From Pseudomonas putida W15Oct28 (GTDB taxonomy: Bacteria; Pseudomonadota; Gammaproteobacteria; Pseudomonadales; Pseudomonadaceae), in contig NZ_JENB01000016.1 in the NCBI RefSeq assembly GCF_000708715.2, positions 1 through 64,000 of the forward strand: 64,000 nucleotides of DNA, given 5' to 3'. Below are positions 1 to 9,232 of the stretch, one piece after another. The first letter of the stretch is position 1; each line of letters begins with the position of its first letter. The notes under the pieces were generated by a model. It did not search any database, was not told the DNA's origin, and worked only from the letters and a program-made list of their open reading frames with translations. A program made the position numbers and the translations under genes.

Positions 1-149
1 GCTAAATGCGATGCTCAAGACCGGAACGCCCTGGAAGGAGCAAATAGCTCACTCGTAGGAGCAAGCCTTGCTGGCGTTGCCCGGCACAGCCGGGCCTAGG
101 GCGCTACGCCCCCCATCGCCGGCGAGGCCAGCTTCCACAAGAAGACAGT

Positions 150-1190
150 TGCTCCCACAGGGACCGCGCAGGCTTCAGGCTTATGCAGTACCTGTGGGAG
201 CGGCTTTAGCCGCGAACATCGGCGAAGCCGGTGCCATTCACCGCGCTGGGTTCTTCGCGGGCGTGCCCGCTCCCACAGAGACCGCGCAGGCTTCAGGCTT
301 ATGCAGTACCTGTGGGAGCGGCTTTAGCCGCGAACACCGGCGAAGCCGGTGCCATCCACCGCGCTGGGTTCTTCGCGGGCGTGCCCGCTCCCACAGAGAC
401 CGCGCAGGCTTCAGGCTTATGCAGTACCTGTGGGAGCGGCTTTAGCCGCGAACACCGGCGAAGCCGGTGCCATTCACCGCGCTGGGTTCTTCGCGGGCGT
501 GCCCGCTCCCACAGAGACCGCGCAGGCTTCAGGCTTATGCAATACCTCTGGGAGCGGCTTTAGCCGCGAACACCGGCGAGGCCGGTGCCATTCACCGCGC
601 TGGGTTCTTCGCGGGCGTGCCCGCTCCCACAGAGACCGCGCAGGCTGGCCGGTGCCATTCACCGCGCTGGGTTCTTCGCGGGCGTGCCCGCTCCCACAGA
701 GACCGCGCAGGCTTCAGGCTTATGCAGTACCTGTGGGAGCGGCTTTAGCCGCGAACACCGGCGAAGCCGGTGCCATCCACCGCGCTGGGTTCTTCGCGGG
801 CGTGCCCGCTCCCACAGAGACCGCGCAGGCTTCAGGCTTATGCAATACCTGTGGGAGCGGCTTTAGCCGCGAACACCGGCGAGGCCGGTGCCATCCACCG
901 CGCTGGGTTCTTCGCGGGCGTGCCCGTTCCCACAGGGACCGCGCAGGCTTCAGGCTTATGCAGTACCTGTGGGAGCGGCTTTAGCCGCGAACACCGGCGA
1001 AGCCGGTGCCATCCACCGCGCTGGGTTCTTCGCGGGCGTGCCCGCTCCCACAGAGACCGCGCAGGCTTCAGGCTTATGCAGTACCTGTGGGAGCGGCTTT
1101 AGCCGCGAACACCGGCGAAGCCGGTGCCATCCACCGCGCTGGGTTCTTCGCGGGCGTGCCCGCTCCCACAGAGACCGCGCAGGCTTCAGG
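150..1190. repeat. Tandem array of a 118-bp REP-pair unit
   Basis: A unit starting tgtgggagcggctttagccg recurs at 193, 311, 429, 547, 732, 850, 968 and 1086, an exact 118-bp period, with a partial unit before 193 and one shortened unit (about 67 bp) between about 645 and 731. Each unit is a long imperfect hairpin: the arm TGTGGGAGCGG at its start pairs with CCGCTCCCACA about 80 bases on, with a smaller inner stem (accggcgaagccggt). A linker ending cttcaggcttatgcagtacc joins the units. Because 118 is not a multiple of three and units lack stops, overlapping open frames run through the array; they are artefacts. Copies differ at only a few bases. Confidence 0.95.
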
Positions 1191-1208
1191 TTTGCCTTTA
1201 AGTTACGT

Positions 1209-1916
1209 TCAACCGAACAGGTTCAGCCCCAGCGCAAACACAGCCACCGCCAGCGCCGCCAGCGGCACGGCATTGCGCCCCAGATACGCCGCCCAGTCGG
1301 TCCCGGTCAATTGCTGTAATTGCAGCTCGCATTCACGCTGGCGCTCAGCCTGGCTGGCCAAACGCGTCTCGACGCTGTCGACGCGCTGAGCCTGGGTGCT
1401 GGTTGCCAGCGCAAGCCTCTTCAATGCCGTCGTCACCGTGGTAGACAACGCTTCCCGTGCCAGGTTGCTGGCGGCAAGCTGCTCCTGGTACTGCTCAAGG
1501 CTCTTGCGGATCGCCCCTTCCTTCTGCACGCGGGCCAGGGTACTTGCCACCAGCTTGCGGTTCTGCACCTCGGCACTGGCCTGCAACGCGGCCATTTCGA
1601 TTGCATGCTGGCCTTGCACACTTGCCAGGCGCTCCACCTCTTGCCTGCACAAGGCATGACCATCGGCCAGCGCCAGCAGTTGGTCGAGCTGTTGCCTGAG
1701 TTCGCGCAACACCCTCAGTGGGCCGTGCGGGTCGCCATCCGGGTTCGCGGCGTCTGCGTGCAAGCGTTCGATTTCACCCGCCAGCGCATCGTTGAGGCCA
1801 CGCAGTACCTTGTTATCGGAAGCCGCGTCCAAACTGCCAAGGGTGGTCTCGATCACCCTGTCCACAATCGGGTTCGCGAGCGGGGTCAGAGTGCCGTGTT
1901 CGTATAGCTGGTTCAT
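1209..1916 (-). CDS. Coiled-coil protein with C-terminal membrane anchor, function unknown
   Basis: The 235-residue product is not recognised. From about residue 45 to 205 it is rich in Glu, Gln, Leu, Ala and Arg in a heptad-like pattern typical of long coiled coils. The last 20 residues form one hydrophobic helix (VPLAALAVAVFALGLNLFG) that probably anchors it in the inner membrane with the coil in the cytoplasm. ATG at 1916 is preferred over TTG at 1919 because GGATAAG lies five bases upstream of the ATG. The 3' end runs into the REP array. A structural or membrane-tethering role is possible, but no catalytic motif is visible. Confidence 0.75.
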   Translation of the reverse strand: MNQLYEHGTLTPLANPIVDRVIETTLGSLDAASDNKVLRGLNDALAGEIERLHADAANPDGDPHGPLRVLRELRQQLDQLLALADGHALCRQEVERLASVQGQHAIEMAALQASAEVQNRKLVASTLARVQKEGAIRKSLEQYQEQLAASNLAREALSTTVTTALKRLALATSTQAQRVDSVETRLASQAERQRECELQLQQLTGTDWAAYLGRNAVPLAALAVAVFALGLNLFG

Positions 1917-2093
1917 CAATTCTTATCCGGATACAGCGGTAAGGGGCGGAAAGCTATCAAATTGGCATCATTGGATCCACTGATGAACGAGAGAATTGAG
2001 TGGTTGATCAGGTAACGAGGCGGTCTGCAATGCGTGGCCGCGCACAGGAAGGGTACCTGCCCAGCGACCCCGTAATGTGCCGTTGCATGCGCC

Positions 2094-2972
2094 TCAATCA
2101 AGGCTCAGCCAAGGCTTCAGTTCGGCCCGGTTCGCCAGCACCAGCTGCTGCGCTTCGGGCCTTGCGTCGTGCATGTTGGGGTTCACCCCGAAGCGCTTCA
2201 CCACATACTTGACCAATGCCTGCGAGCTCCCCACCACCAATTGCCCGTCGGTCATGCCGTAGTCCACCTCGATGATGGCCCGCTGCGCGGGTGTCAGGCG
2301 TTCATCCGGCTTGAAGATCACATCGACCGGTGTGTTCCATTCCACGTCCTGGTCGATACCGTTCTCGGTCTGCTCATCATGTACATCCGGCACACCGCGC
2401 AAGCGGCTGAGTACAAAGTCGCGGTACATGCGGTTCTTTTCGCAATAGGCCCGCACATGCCAGCGCATGCCGGTGTACACCAGCGTATGCGGGGCGATGG
2501 TGCGTCCGTCCAGCTCGGGGCTGTTGAACGACACGTAGTCGATGTCCAGGCGGCGCTTCTCACGGCAGGCCTTGAGCAGCGGTCGCAAGACCTCCGGTTT
2601 AACCGAGCGGTCGGGCACCTTCAGCACTTCGGTGTGGGCATAGGCCAAGGCCAGGCCTTCGATATGCGGGGCGCGTTCGTTGTTCTGGTTGAGCAGGTCG
2701 AGGTAGGCGCTGGCGCTGTCGTCGATGAACAGCGGCTTGAACTGTCGGGTCGGGACATAGCCTTTGATCTGCTTGTCGTAGACCAGGTTTTTCGAGGCGT
2801 AGTCATTGATATAGGTGTTGATGTCCTTCGACGCCTGCTGGCGGCTGATGCCGAAACTCTGGATCAGGTGATTGGTGGTCAGCCGACCTTCCCACCAGAC
2901 CACCGTCTCGATCAACCGGTAGCGCAGGGCCAGGTCCCAGCGGGTTTGCTCCATGCGTTGCGTGCGTTTCAT
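2094..2972 (-). CDS. WYL-domain transcriptional regulator, CapW/BrxR-like
   Basis: The 292-residue product has an N-terminal winged helix-turn-helix (about residues 10-70, including RLTTNHLIQSFGISRQQASK) and a central WYL fold (about 115-210, with the segment YTGMRWHVRAYCEKNRMYRD). A C-terminal extension resembles the WCX dimerisation part. The N-terminus resembles what I know of the CapW/BrxR repressors that control CBASS and BREX defence loci. ATG at 2972 is chosen over the longer frame because CAGGAG stands six bases upstream. No defence gene is adjacent, so this is an orphan copy. Subfamily assignment rests on recalled motif similarity only. Confidence 0.85.
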   Translation of the reverse strand: MKRTQRMEQTRWDLALRYRLIETVVWWEGRLTTNHLIQSFGISRQQASKDINTYINDYASKNLVYDKQIKGYVPTRQFKPLFIDDSASAYLDLLNQNNERAPHIEGLALAYAHTEVLKVPDRSVKPEVLRPLLKACREKRRLDIDYVSFNSPELDGRTIAPHTLVYTGMRWHVRAYCEKNRMYRDFVLSRLRGVPDVHDEQTENGIDQDVEWNTPVDVIFKPDERLTPAQRAIIEVDYGMTDGQLVVGSSQALVKYVVKRFGVNPNMHDARPEAQQLVLANRAELKPWLSLD

Positions 2973-3330
2973 GTGGGCTCCTGAAAGGTTGGCAACGAGC
3001 ATCATGATAAATGACGTGTCGCCTGATCATACATATCCACCTGCTTGCCTATCAAGCCAGCCAGATATGTAAAGTAAACAGGCACATGCTGACGAACACG
3101 CCCATCGCCTGCCTCATGCAGCGCTGTTGCCGCCAAAGGCTTGGCCAGCACGGCGTCGCGGGCAGCGCATGATATCAAATGGCCTTGCGCACTCATCATG
3201 GCCTCCCCAAAGAAGCCGTTCGGATATGCACCATTGCTTTACCTGTACAAGTCTCCATTATCGACATGTAGCCAAAGTAGACATATCGTTTCGCTTGCCG
3301 GCAAACTGCCACCACCCAAGGAAGCGTCAC
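2973..3330. promoter_or_regulatory. Intergenic region with repeated ACATATC boxes
   Basis: This gap separates the WYL regulator from a rightward small gene. ACATATC occurs at 3031-3037 and 3281-3287, and its exact reverse complement GATATGT at 3064-3070, which makes an inverted pair 60-100 bases upstream of the regulator start. These are candidate operators for autoregulation. The short frames across this region have no ribosome binding site and look non-coding. Confidence 0.35.
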
Positions 3331-3576
3331 ATGGAAGCCATCGAAATCTCTCTGCTGGGCATCTGCGGCATCACCCTGCTACTGGTGTGCCTGCAGCACG
3401 CTCGCCAAGGCGAGATGTGGGACCTGCTGCACGGCGACCGTGAGCTGGAGCGCTCCGCTCGCATCCATAAACAGGAAAACCGCGAGTTGCACTCTGCACT
3501 GCGTGCCGAGCGCGAGCATGTGAGCCAGTTGCAGCGCCAGGTTCAGGTGCTGCTCGGACTGGTACCGGAGGCCTGA
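3331..3576 (+). CDS. Small membrane protein with coiled-coil tail, unknown
   Basis: The 81-residue product begins with a hydrophobic helix (about residues 5-22, ISLLGICGITLLLVCL). A charged, Glu/Arg/Gln-rich segment follows (about 30-75) that should form an amphipathic coil in the cytoplasm. ATG at 3331 follows AAGGAAG nine bases upstream, so the longer frame starting near 3127 is not used. The 5'-nucleotidase-like gene starts 59 bases downstream, so the two may be co-transcribed. No family is recognised. Confidence 0.65.
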   Translation: MEAIEISLLGICGITLLLVCLQHARQGEMWDLLHGDRELERSARIHKQENRELHSALRAEREHVSQLQRQVQVLLGLVPEA

Positions 3577-3635
3577 GGGCTTTCGTCACCGCGCAGGCGT
3601 ACACTTGCCCTCAGCACAGGCTCAGGAGTTGCTCA

Positions 3636-4646
3636 ATGCCCTACCCCATCGAACAGAAACTGGTCATTGGCGTTGCCTCGAGTGCGCTGTTCGACCTCAC
3701 CGTCTCGGACGACATCTACAAGACCGAGGGCGTCGAGGCGTACCGCCATCACCAGCAGCAGAATTTGGACGAGCCATTCCCCAAAGGCGTGGCGTTCCCG
3801 TTCATTCGCCGCTTCCTGAGCATCAACCAGGCCTTCCCCGAGCAACTGCCGGTTGAAGTGGTGCTGCTCTCGCGCAACTCGCCGGAAACCGGCCTGCGGG
3901 TGTTTCGTTCGATCAACCACTACCAGCTGGACATCACCCGCGCGGCCTTCATGTCGGGCCGCTCGCCCTACGAGTACATCCCGGCATTCAATGCCTCGCT
4001 GTTCCTCAGCGCCAATGAGGAAGACGTGCAGAAAGCCATCGATGCCAACTACCCGGCCGGGCGGGTACTGCCGACGCGCATCTACGACGACGAGATCGAC
4101 ACCGAATTGCGGGTGGCTTTCGACTTCGATGGCGTGATTGCCGACGACGAGGCAGAGAGCGTGTACAAGCGCAACGACAACCTGGATGACTTTCAGGAGC
4201 ACGAGCGCGTGCACAAGGGCATTCCGCATTCGCCAGGGCCGCTGGCGGACCTGTACCGCAAGCTTTCGCTGATACGCATGCTGGAGGACCGCAAGCTGGC
4301 CGAGAACCCGGACTACAAGCGGATCTTGCGGATTGCCATTGTCACGGCGCGCAATGCGCCTTCACATGAGCGGGTGGTGACGACGTTGAAGGACTGGGGG
4401 GTGTCGCCGGACGAGTGCTTCTTTCTTGGCGGAATGGAGAAGCCCAGGGTGCTGTCGATCCTGAAGCCGCATGTGTTCTTCGACGACCAGCGCAGCCACC
4501 TGCAGTCGCCGGCGGGGGATTTGCCGATGGTGCATGTGCCGTTCGGGGTGGCGAACAGGGGGCGTTCAACGACGCGCTCCCCGCTCGACACGCCCGTGCA
4601 GGAACAGGACGACACCGGCGTTACCGGTGCCATCCAGCCTGTTTAG
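3636..4646 (+). CDS. Cytosolic 5'-nucleotidase family protein
   Basis: The 336-residue product resembles the cytosolic 5'-nucleotidase I family (PF06189), which removes phosphate from nucleoside 5'-monophosphates through a HAD-type fold. The nucleophile motif DFDGV is at residues 163-167 and is followed by IADDEAE. A later IVTARNAP segment fits the second HAD motif, and FFDDQRSHL fits the acidic motif. The N-terminal part (KLVIGVASSALFDL, then FRSINHY and AAFMSGRSP) carries the substrate-recognition region of the family. The start at 3636 has CAGGAG with good spacing. Its 3' end overlaps the convergent MFS gene by four bases. Substrate preference cannot be read from sequence. Confidence 0.85.
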   Translation: MPYPIEQKLVIGVASSALFDLTVSDDIYKTEGVEAYRHHQQQNLDEPFPKGVAFPFIRRFLSINQAFPEQLPVEVVLLSRNSPETGLRVFRSINHYQLDITRAAFMSGRSPYEYIPAFNASLFLSANEEDVQKAIDANYPAGRVLPTRIYDDEIDTELRVAFDFDGVIADDEAESVYKRNDNLDDFQEHERVHKGIPHSPGPLADLYRKLSLIRMLEDRKLAENPDYKRILRIAIVTARNAPSHERVVTTLKDWGVSPDECFFLGGMEKPRVLSILKPHVFFDDQRSHLQSPAGDLPMVHVPFGVANRGRSTTRSPLDTPVQEQDDTGVTGAIQPV

Positions 4647-5875
4647 CGCGCAACTTCCTCGACCGGGGCATTGGCGGTCGGGCGGCTACGCTGCCCCAGC
4701 AACGCACGCGCCGCCAATGCCGCCACCACCAGGCCAGGTGACGCCGCCAGCAGCAGGCCGCCTACACCTGCCCCCGCCGCCAGGATCTGCCCTGCGGCCA
4801 ACGGCCCGGCCATCGACCCCAGGCGCCCTACCGCCACCGAAGCGCCCACGCCGGTCGCGCGCACCTGGGTCGAATACAACGTCGGCGCCAGCGCGTACAG
4901 CACCAATTGCCCGCCGATGGCGCAATAGCCTGCGGTAAACCCGGCCAGCAACATCAGGCCAAACGTGCTCGACAACCCCAGGCCCGCCAGCGAGACAAGC
5001 ATGCCGGCATAAGCGATGAGCACGGCCCGTCCGGCGAAGCCCCGGTCCATCATGCGACCGGTGAGGAACGAACCTGCAGCGCCCCCCAGGTTGAACAGAA
5101 TCTGCACCGCGCCCGCCTGTGGCCGGCTGTAGCCTTGCCCGATCAGCAGAGACGGCAACCAGTTGAGCAGCATGTAGAGCACAGTAAGCGTGAAGAAGCA
5201 CGCCACCCACAGCAACAAGGTGCGGCTTGCCTGGCCCGGCCCGAACAGCTGGGCCAGCATGCCGTTGCCGGCTGCGCTGGCAGCAGGCTGGGCACGAAAC
5301 GCCTGGGACTCCTTCAGCCATACCATCAGCACGAAGGCAATCGCGATGGGGGCAATACCGCCCACATAGAACACCGTCCGCCAGCCTTCGCCCAGCCCGG
5401 CCATGCCGATGACCGACGCAATCGCCCCGCCCAGAGGCACGCCGCAGTAGGTCAGGCTCACCGCCGTGCTGCGCAGGCGCTCTGGCGCGGCTTCGCTGGC
5501 CAGGGCAATCAGGATCGGCAAGGCGGCCCCCAACCCCAAGCCGGTCATCAGGCGCGCAATCAGCAGCGAGGTGTACGTCTCAGCATGGGCGGTACCCAGC
5601 GAGAAGCCGCCGAACAGCAGTACCGCAACGATCAATATGGCCTTGCGGCCAAGCCGGTCGGCCAGCCAGCCGCCGATGAACGCCCCCGGCAGCAGCCCCA
5701 GTAGCCCGGCACTGAACACCCAGCCAAGCATGGCCGGGGTTAGCGCGAACTCCTTGGCCATGTGCGGCGCAGCAACCCCGGTGGCCTGAAGGTCCAGCCC
5801 TTCCAGCAGCGCCACCAGAAAACACAGGCCGATGGTAAGCACCGGCTTGCTTGAAGATGAGGATGAATGACTCAT
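4643..5875 (-). CDS. mhpT: MFS transporter, aromatic acid:H+ symporter type
   Basis: This 410-residue protein of about 12 membrane helices carries the major facilitator loop signature GGWLADRLGRKAIL after helix 2 and the equivalent MMDRGFAGRAVL after helix 8. EGLDLQATGVAAPHMAKEF in helix 1 is typical of the aromatic acid:proton symporter subfamily. It is the last gene of the minus-strand side of the hydroxycinnamate cluster, just after the porin, so it probably imports ferulate, coumarate or related phenylpropanoids across the inner membrane. ATAACAACAAAAGG immediately before its ribosome site is a Crc/Hfq-type CA motif. The symbol follows the usual naming in P. putida and does not prove the substrate. 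Confidence 0.85.
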   Translation of the reverse strand: MSHSSSSSSKPVLTIGLCFLVALLEGLDLQATGVAAPHMAKEFALTPAMLGWVFSAGLLGLLPGAFIGGWLADRLGRKAILIVAVLLFGGFSLGTAHAETYTSLLIARLMTGLGLGAALPILIALASEAAPERLRSTAVSLTYCGVPLGGAIASVIGMAGLGEGWRTVFYVGGIAPIAIAFVLMVWLKESQAFRAQPAASAAGNGMLAQLFGPGQASRTLLLWVACFFTLTVLYMLLNWLPSLLIGQGYSRPQAGAVQILFNLGGAAGSFLTGRMMDRGFAGRAVLIAYAGMLVSLAGLGLSSTFGLMLLAGFTAGYCAIGGQLVLYALAPTLYSTQVRATGVGASVAVGRLGSMAGPLAAGQILAAGAGVGGLLLAASPGLVVAALAARALLGQRSRPTANAPVEEVAR

Positions 5876-5908
5876 GTGTGGCCCCTTTTGTTGTTATGGG
5901 TCGGGAAG

Positions 5909-7300
5909 TCAAAGCCTGAACGTGGCACGCAAGGAAACGAACGAGGAGTCTTCGCCGCCGGCTTCCTTGATGGCAGCACCGACGTCGTAGTACTTCATGT
6001 CGAGATCCAGCGTGAGGTTGGGTGTCGCCAGCCATCGGGTGTTCGCGCGGTAGATGGTGCCCACATGGCGGCCGGTGCCACGGGTGTTGGCCAGCAGGCT
6101 CATGCCGGGCATGTACACACCATCCTCTTCGCGCTGCTTCCACACTTCGAGCACGCCTTGCTCGAAGCGCACCGTGCGCCAAGGGGAAAAGCCGAACGTG
6201 GGCCCGACCACGATCACGTTACTCAAGGTGGTCAGGCTGGCCTCACCGTAAACACCGTTACGCGGGTACAGCGGGTCGAAGGTGCCGACCTTGCCGTCGC
6301 CCGGGTCGCTGTCACCGCTGGCGGCGTCGGCACGCATGCCCAGCCGAGGCTGCCAGGGGTGGTCGAAGGTGTAGCCGCTGTCGCTCGACACCGCCCAGGC
6401 ACGGATCGAGGCGCCGCCCAGGTGGCCACCCTGCCCGGCCAGGTTCCAGCTCCAGTCAAGGGACTGATAGCGGCCGAACAGGCGTGTGCCGTAGGTGTAG
6501 CGCTGCTCGTCCCCCGTCTCGCCAGCCAGGCTGCGGTCGTCGGTTTCCAGGCCGAAGGCAAACAGGTCCATGTTCCACACGGCCGTCAGCGGCAAGGTGC
6601 CGTACAGGCCGTAGAACTTCACCGCATTGTTGCTGCCGTCATCCCAGCTGTCTTCACCTGTTTTCAAAGGCCTGACAGCGAAGGCGTCGAGCTTGCGCCC
6701 GTCCTTGAGATTGAGGCTGGCACGCACGCCGTCGAAGCTCAGGCGCAGGTTGGGCACATCTCGGTAAGTGACGAACACCTGGTCGCCAAAAGCCATCTCC
6801 TGGCGCCCGACCCGGGTGGTGTAGCGCCCTGCGGCAAAGTCGTGGTTGAAGTCGATGAATGCCTGGCGGATTTCATTCCGGCCTTCGTCATTGGGTGAGT
6901 ACAGGTCTTTGCCGAACGCCCGGGTGTTCTCCACCTGCACGAAGGTACGCAGGGCATCATCGAACAGGTGCAGGTCGGCATGGGCTTGCAACCGTTGCAA
7001 CAGGTAGGAATCGTCTTTCAGGCCACGCAAGCCGAAGAAAGGCTGGTTCAGCGCATCGGCGCGGTAACGCGCCTCGGCCCCCAGCTGCAGCCAGGCCGAC
7101 TCGGACAAACGATGGTAGCGCAGCCCGTCGAACGGGTCGCTGGCCTTGGCGGGGTCATCCAGAAAACGGTAGTCCTCGACCCAGCGCGGCGCGCCGGGCC
7201 GGCCTGGCCGGCTGTCTTCAAGCGGGCTGGCCGCTTGCACGTACTGGCACAGCGAAAGCAGCACAACGGGCACCAACGCCCGGTTCAACGGCCTCGTCAT
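5909..7300 (-). CDS. AlgE-like outer-membrane porin (alginate-export fold)
   Basis: The 463-residue product has a Sec signal peptide (residues 1-23, ending CQYVQA-AS) and then alternating aromatic and polar beta-strands, ending in FVSLRATFRL with a hydrophobic C-terminal strand and no terminal Phe. The segments RYRADALNQPFFG, RVGRQEMAFGDQVFVTYRDV and FSPWRTVRFEQGVLEVWKQR match the alginate-export family of 18-strand porins. In this cluster it most likely lets hydroxycinnamates or their conjugates through the outer membrane rather than exporting alginate. It lies upstream of the MFS gene with only 33 bases between them, which suggests one transcript. Confidence 0.85.
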   Translation of the reverse strand: MTRPLNRALVPVVLLSLCQYVQAASPLEDSRPGRPGAPRWVEDYRFLDDPAKASDPFDGLRYHRLSESAWLQLGAEARYRADALNQPFFGLRGLKDDSYLLQRLQAHADLHLFDDALRTFVQVENTRAFGKDLYSPNDEGRNEIRQAFIDFNHDFAAGRYTTRVGRQEMAFGDQVFVTYRDVPNLRLSFDGVRASLNLKDGRKLDAFAVRPLKTGEDSWDDGSNNAVKFYGLYGTLPLTAVWNMDLFAFGLETDDRSLAGETGDEQRYTYGTRLFGRYQSLDWSWNLAGQGGHLGGASIRAWAVSSDSGYTFDHPWQPRLGMRADAASGDSDPGDGKVGTFDPLYPRNGVYGEASLTTLSNVIVVGPTFGFSPWRTVRFEQGVLEVWKQREEDGVYMPGMSLLANTRGTGRHVGTIYRANTRWLATPNLTLDLDMKYYDVGAAIKEAGGEDSSFVSLRATFRL

Positions 7301-7549
7301 CAGAATTTCCCTTTACTTGTTTTTATAAAATTGGATAACTCTGTTAACGATTATTTTTGTTAATCATCTTGCCGTCAATAGCCAATCGACGCCCGCAAGT
7401 GGCACGCGCCATTCTGCGTTCGCTGATCGAACACTAATGCGCACAGGGGCTGCGACAAGGCAACATTGGTGGCTAGTATTTGTTCTGCGCGGTGTCTGAT
7501 CCGCCGTCGTACGTGCAAAATCACTCATTAAAACAACAAGAGCACCCAC
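7301..7549. promoter_or_regulatory. Divergent promoter region, porin versus sulfatase
   Basis: An AT-rich core at 7321-7370 holds TAACTCTGTTA and the interrupted repeat GTTAACGATTATTTTTGTTAATC (described here by position 7343-7365). The GTTAA half-sites resemble those in front of ech, so a shared regulator is possible. AAACAACAAG at 7531-7540 in front of the sulfatase is a Crc/Hfq-like CA motif. Confidence 0.4.
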
Positions 7550-9232
7550 ATGAACTGCCTCAAACCCCTTGCCGCCCTCGGCCTGCTCATGCTCGGCGCC
7601 AGCCAGGCGATGGCTGCGCAAACAGTTAAGCAACCAAACATTATGCTGATCGTCGCCGATGACCTCGGCTTTTCCGACCTGTCCGCGCTGGGCAGCGAAA
7701 TCCAGACCCCGCACCTGGACAAGCTGCTGGCCGACGGCCGCCTGATGCTGGACTTTCATGCCGCGCCCAGCTGCTCCCCCACCCGGGCAATGCTGATGTC
7801 GGGCAATGACCCGCACATTGCCGGGCTGGGCATGATGGCCGAAGCACGCAAGCGCCTGCCGGCCGGCGCCGAAGTGCGTGCGGGCTATGAAGGCGTGCTC
7901 GGCGCCAACGTCGCCACCCTGGCCGAACTGCTACACGATGCCGGTTACCGCACCTACATTTCCGGCAAATGGCACCTGGGCATGCAGCCCGCGCAGCAGC
8001 CGCAAAACCGCGGCTTCGACCAGGCCTACGTGCTGCTGGAAGGGGGTGCTGCGCACTTCAAGCAAGCCAACATGGACTTGCAGTCGAACTACAGCGCAAC
8101 ATTCCAGCACAACGGCAAACCCATCGAACTGCCCGACGACTTCTACTCCAGCACCTGGTTCACGGACCGCCTGATTTCCGCCATCGACGAAGGCAAGGCC
8201 AGCCAAAAACCCTTCTTTGCCTTCGCCGCCTACACCGCGCCACACTGGCCGTTGCAGGCGCCGGACAAATACCTGGCGCAGTACCGCGGCCGGTACGATC
8301 AGGGCTACGAGGCCATTGCCCACGAACGCCTGGAGCGCCAGCGCAAGGCCGGCCTGGTGCCAGCGGGCTTCCCGCTGCAAGCGCAACTGGAGGGTGTGCC
8401 GAGCTGGGCGTCACTGACCGTTGAGCAGCAACGCCAGTCAGCGCGCACCATGGAGGTATACGCAGCCATGGTCACCGCCCTGGATGCCGAAGTCGGTCGG
8501 CTGGTAGATCACCTGCGCAAGGCCGGCGAGCTGGATAACACGCTGATCCTGTTCATGTCCGACAACGGGCCGGAAAACGCTACCCGCGTCGACCCGAACT
8601 GGATCAAGCAGCATTTCGACAACAACCTGGACAACTACGGCAAACGTGACTCGTTCCTGATGATCGGCTCGGCCTGGGCCCAGGTCAGCGCCCTGCCCAG
8701 CCGCCGCTACAAGATGACCACCTACCAGGGCGGCATCCGCGTGCCCGCCTTCGTCTACTACCCGGCAACGATCAAGCCCGGGCGCAGCGAAGAACTGGCC
8801 AGTGTCAGGGACATCATGCCTACCCTGCTGCAACTGGCGGGTGCCCCCATGCCCGGCATCAAGTACCGGGAACGCGATATCGTGCCGCCGCAAGGCACCT
8901 CGGCCCTGGGCTACCTGCAGGGCCAGGACACGCGGATTCACGCCGAGGACGAAGCCCTGGGCTGGGAAATCAACGGCAGCGCCTCGTTGCGCAAAGGCCC
9001 GATGAAACTGCTGTGGGATGCCACCGATGGCAAGCCGGCCTGGCACCTGTACGAACTGCGCAAAGACCCGGGTGAGCACCACGACATCGCTGCCGATCAC
9101 CCCGAGCAGGTCGCCAGCATGCTGCGCGACTGGAAGGCGTATGCGCAGCGCAGCAATATCGTGACCGACGCCGATGGCCGCCCTGCAAGCCCAGCCAAAC
9201 CGGCCAGCCCGGCCGTGGCCAGCAAGCAATGA
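7550..9232 (+). CDS. Exported arylsulfatase (formylglycine-dependent)
   Basis: This 560-residue type I sulfatase hydrolyses sulfate esters. The signal peptide spans residues 1-22 (ASQAMA-AQ). NIMLIVADDLGFSDL supplies the metal-binding Asp pair at 37-38. CSPTRAMLMSG from Cys75 is the sulfatase signature whose Cys must be oxidised to formylglycine, with Arg79 conserved. GKWHLG and LFMSDNGPEN complete the metal and substrate site. The downstream gene overlaps by four bases (ATGA) and encodes the maturation enzyme. It diverges from the porin of a ferulate cluster, so sulfated phenolic acids are plausible substrates; this is inference. The leader contains AAAACAACAAGAG. Confidence 0.9.
   Translation: MNCLKPLAALGLLMLGASQAMAAQTVKQPNIMLIVADDLGFSDLSALGSEIQTPHLDKLLADGRLMLDFHAAPSCSPTRAMLMSGNDPHIAGLGMMAEARKRLPAGAEVRAGYEGVLGANVATLAELLHDAGYRTYISGKWHLGMQPAQQPQNRGFDQAYVLLEGGAAHFKQANMDLQSNYSATFQHNGKPIELPDDFYSSTWFTDRLISAIDEGKASQKPFFAFAAYTAPHWPLQAPDKYLAQYRGRYDQGYEAIAHERLERQRKAGLVPAGFPLQAQLEGVPSWASLTVEQQRQSARTMEVYAAMVTALDAEVGRLVDHLRKAGELDNTLILFMSDNGPENATRVDPNWIKQHFDNNLDNYGKRDSFLMIGSAWAQVSALPSRRYKMTTYQGGIRVPAFVYYPATIKPGRSEELASVRDIMPTLLQLAGAPMPGIKYRERDIVPPQGTSALGYLQGQDTRIHAEDEALGWEINGSASLRKGPMKLLWDATDGKPAWHLYELRKDPGEHHDIAADHPEQVASMLRDWKAYAQRSNIVTDADGRPASPAKPASPAVASKQ

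Noticed and set aside
150..1190. Repeat array considered as CRISPR
   Set aside because: The unit is 118 bp, both stem and linker are repeated, and there are no unique spacers and no cas genes.
68..1389. Several overlapping rightward open frames of 90-210 codons in the first kilobase
   Set aside because: They are readings of the 118-bp tandem repeat in all frames, with no ribosome site. The same residues recur in different frames.
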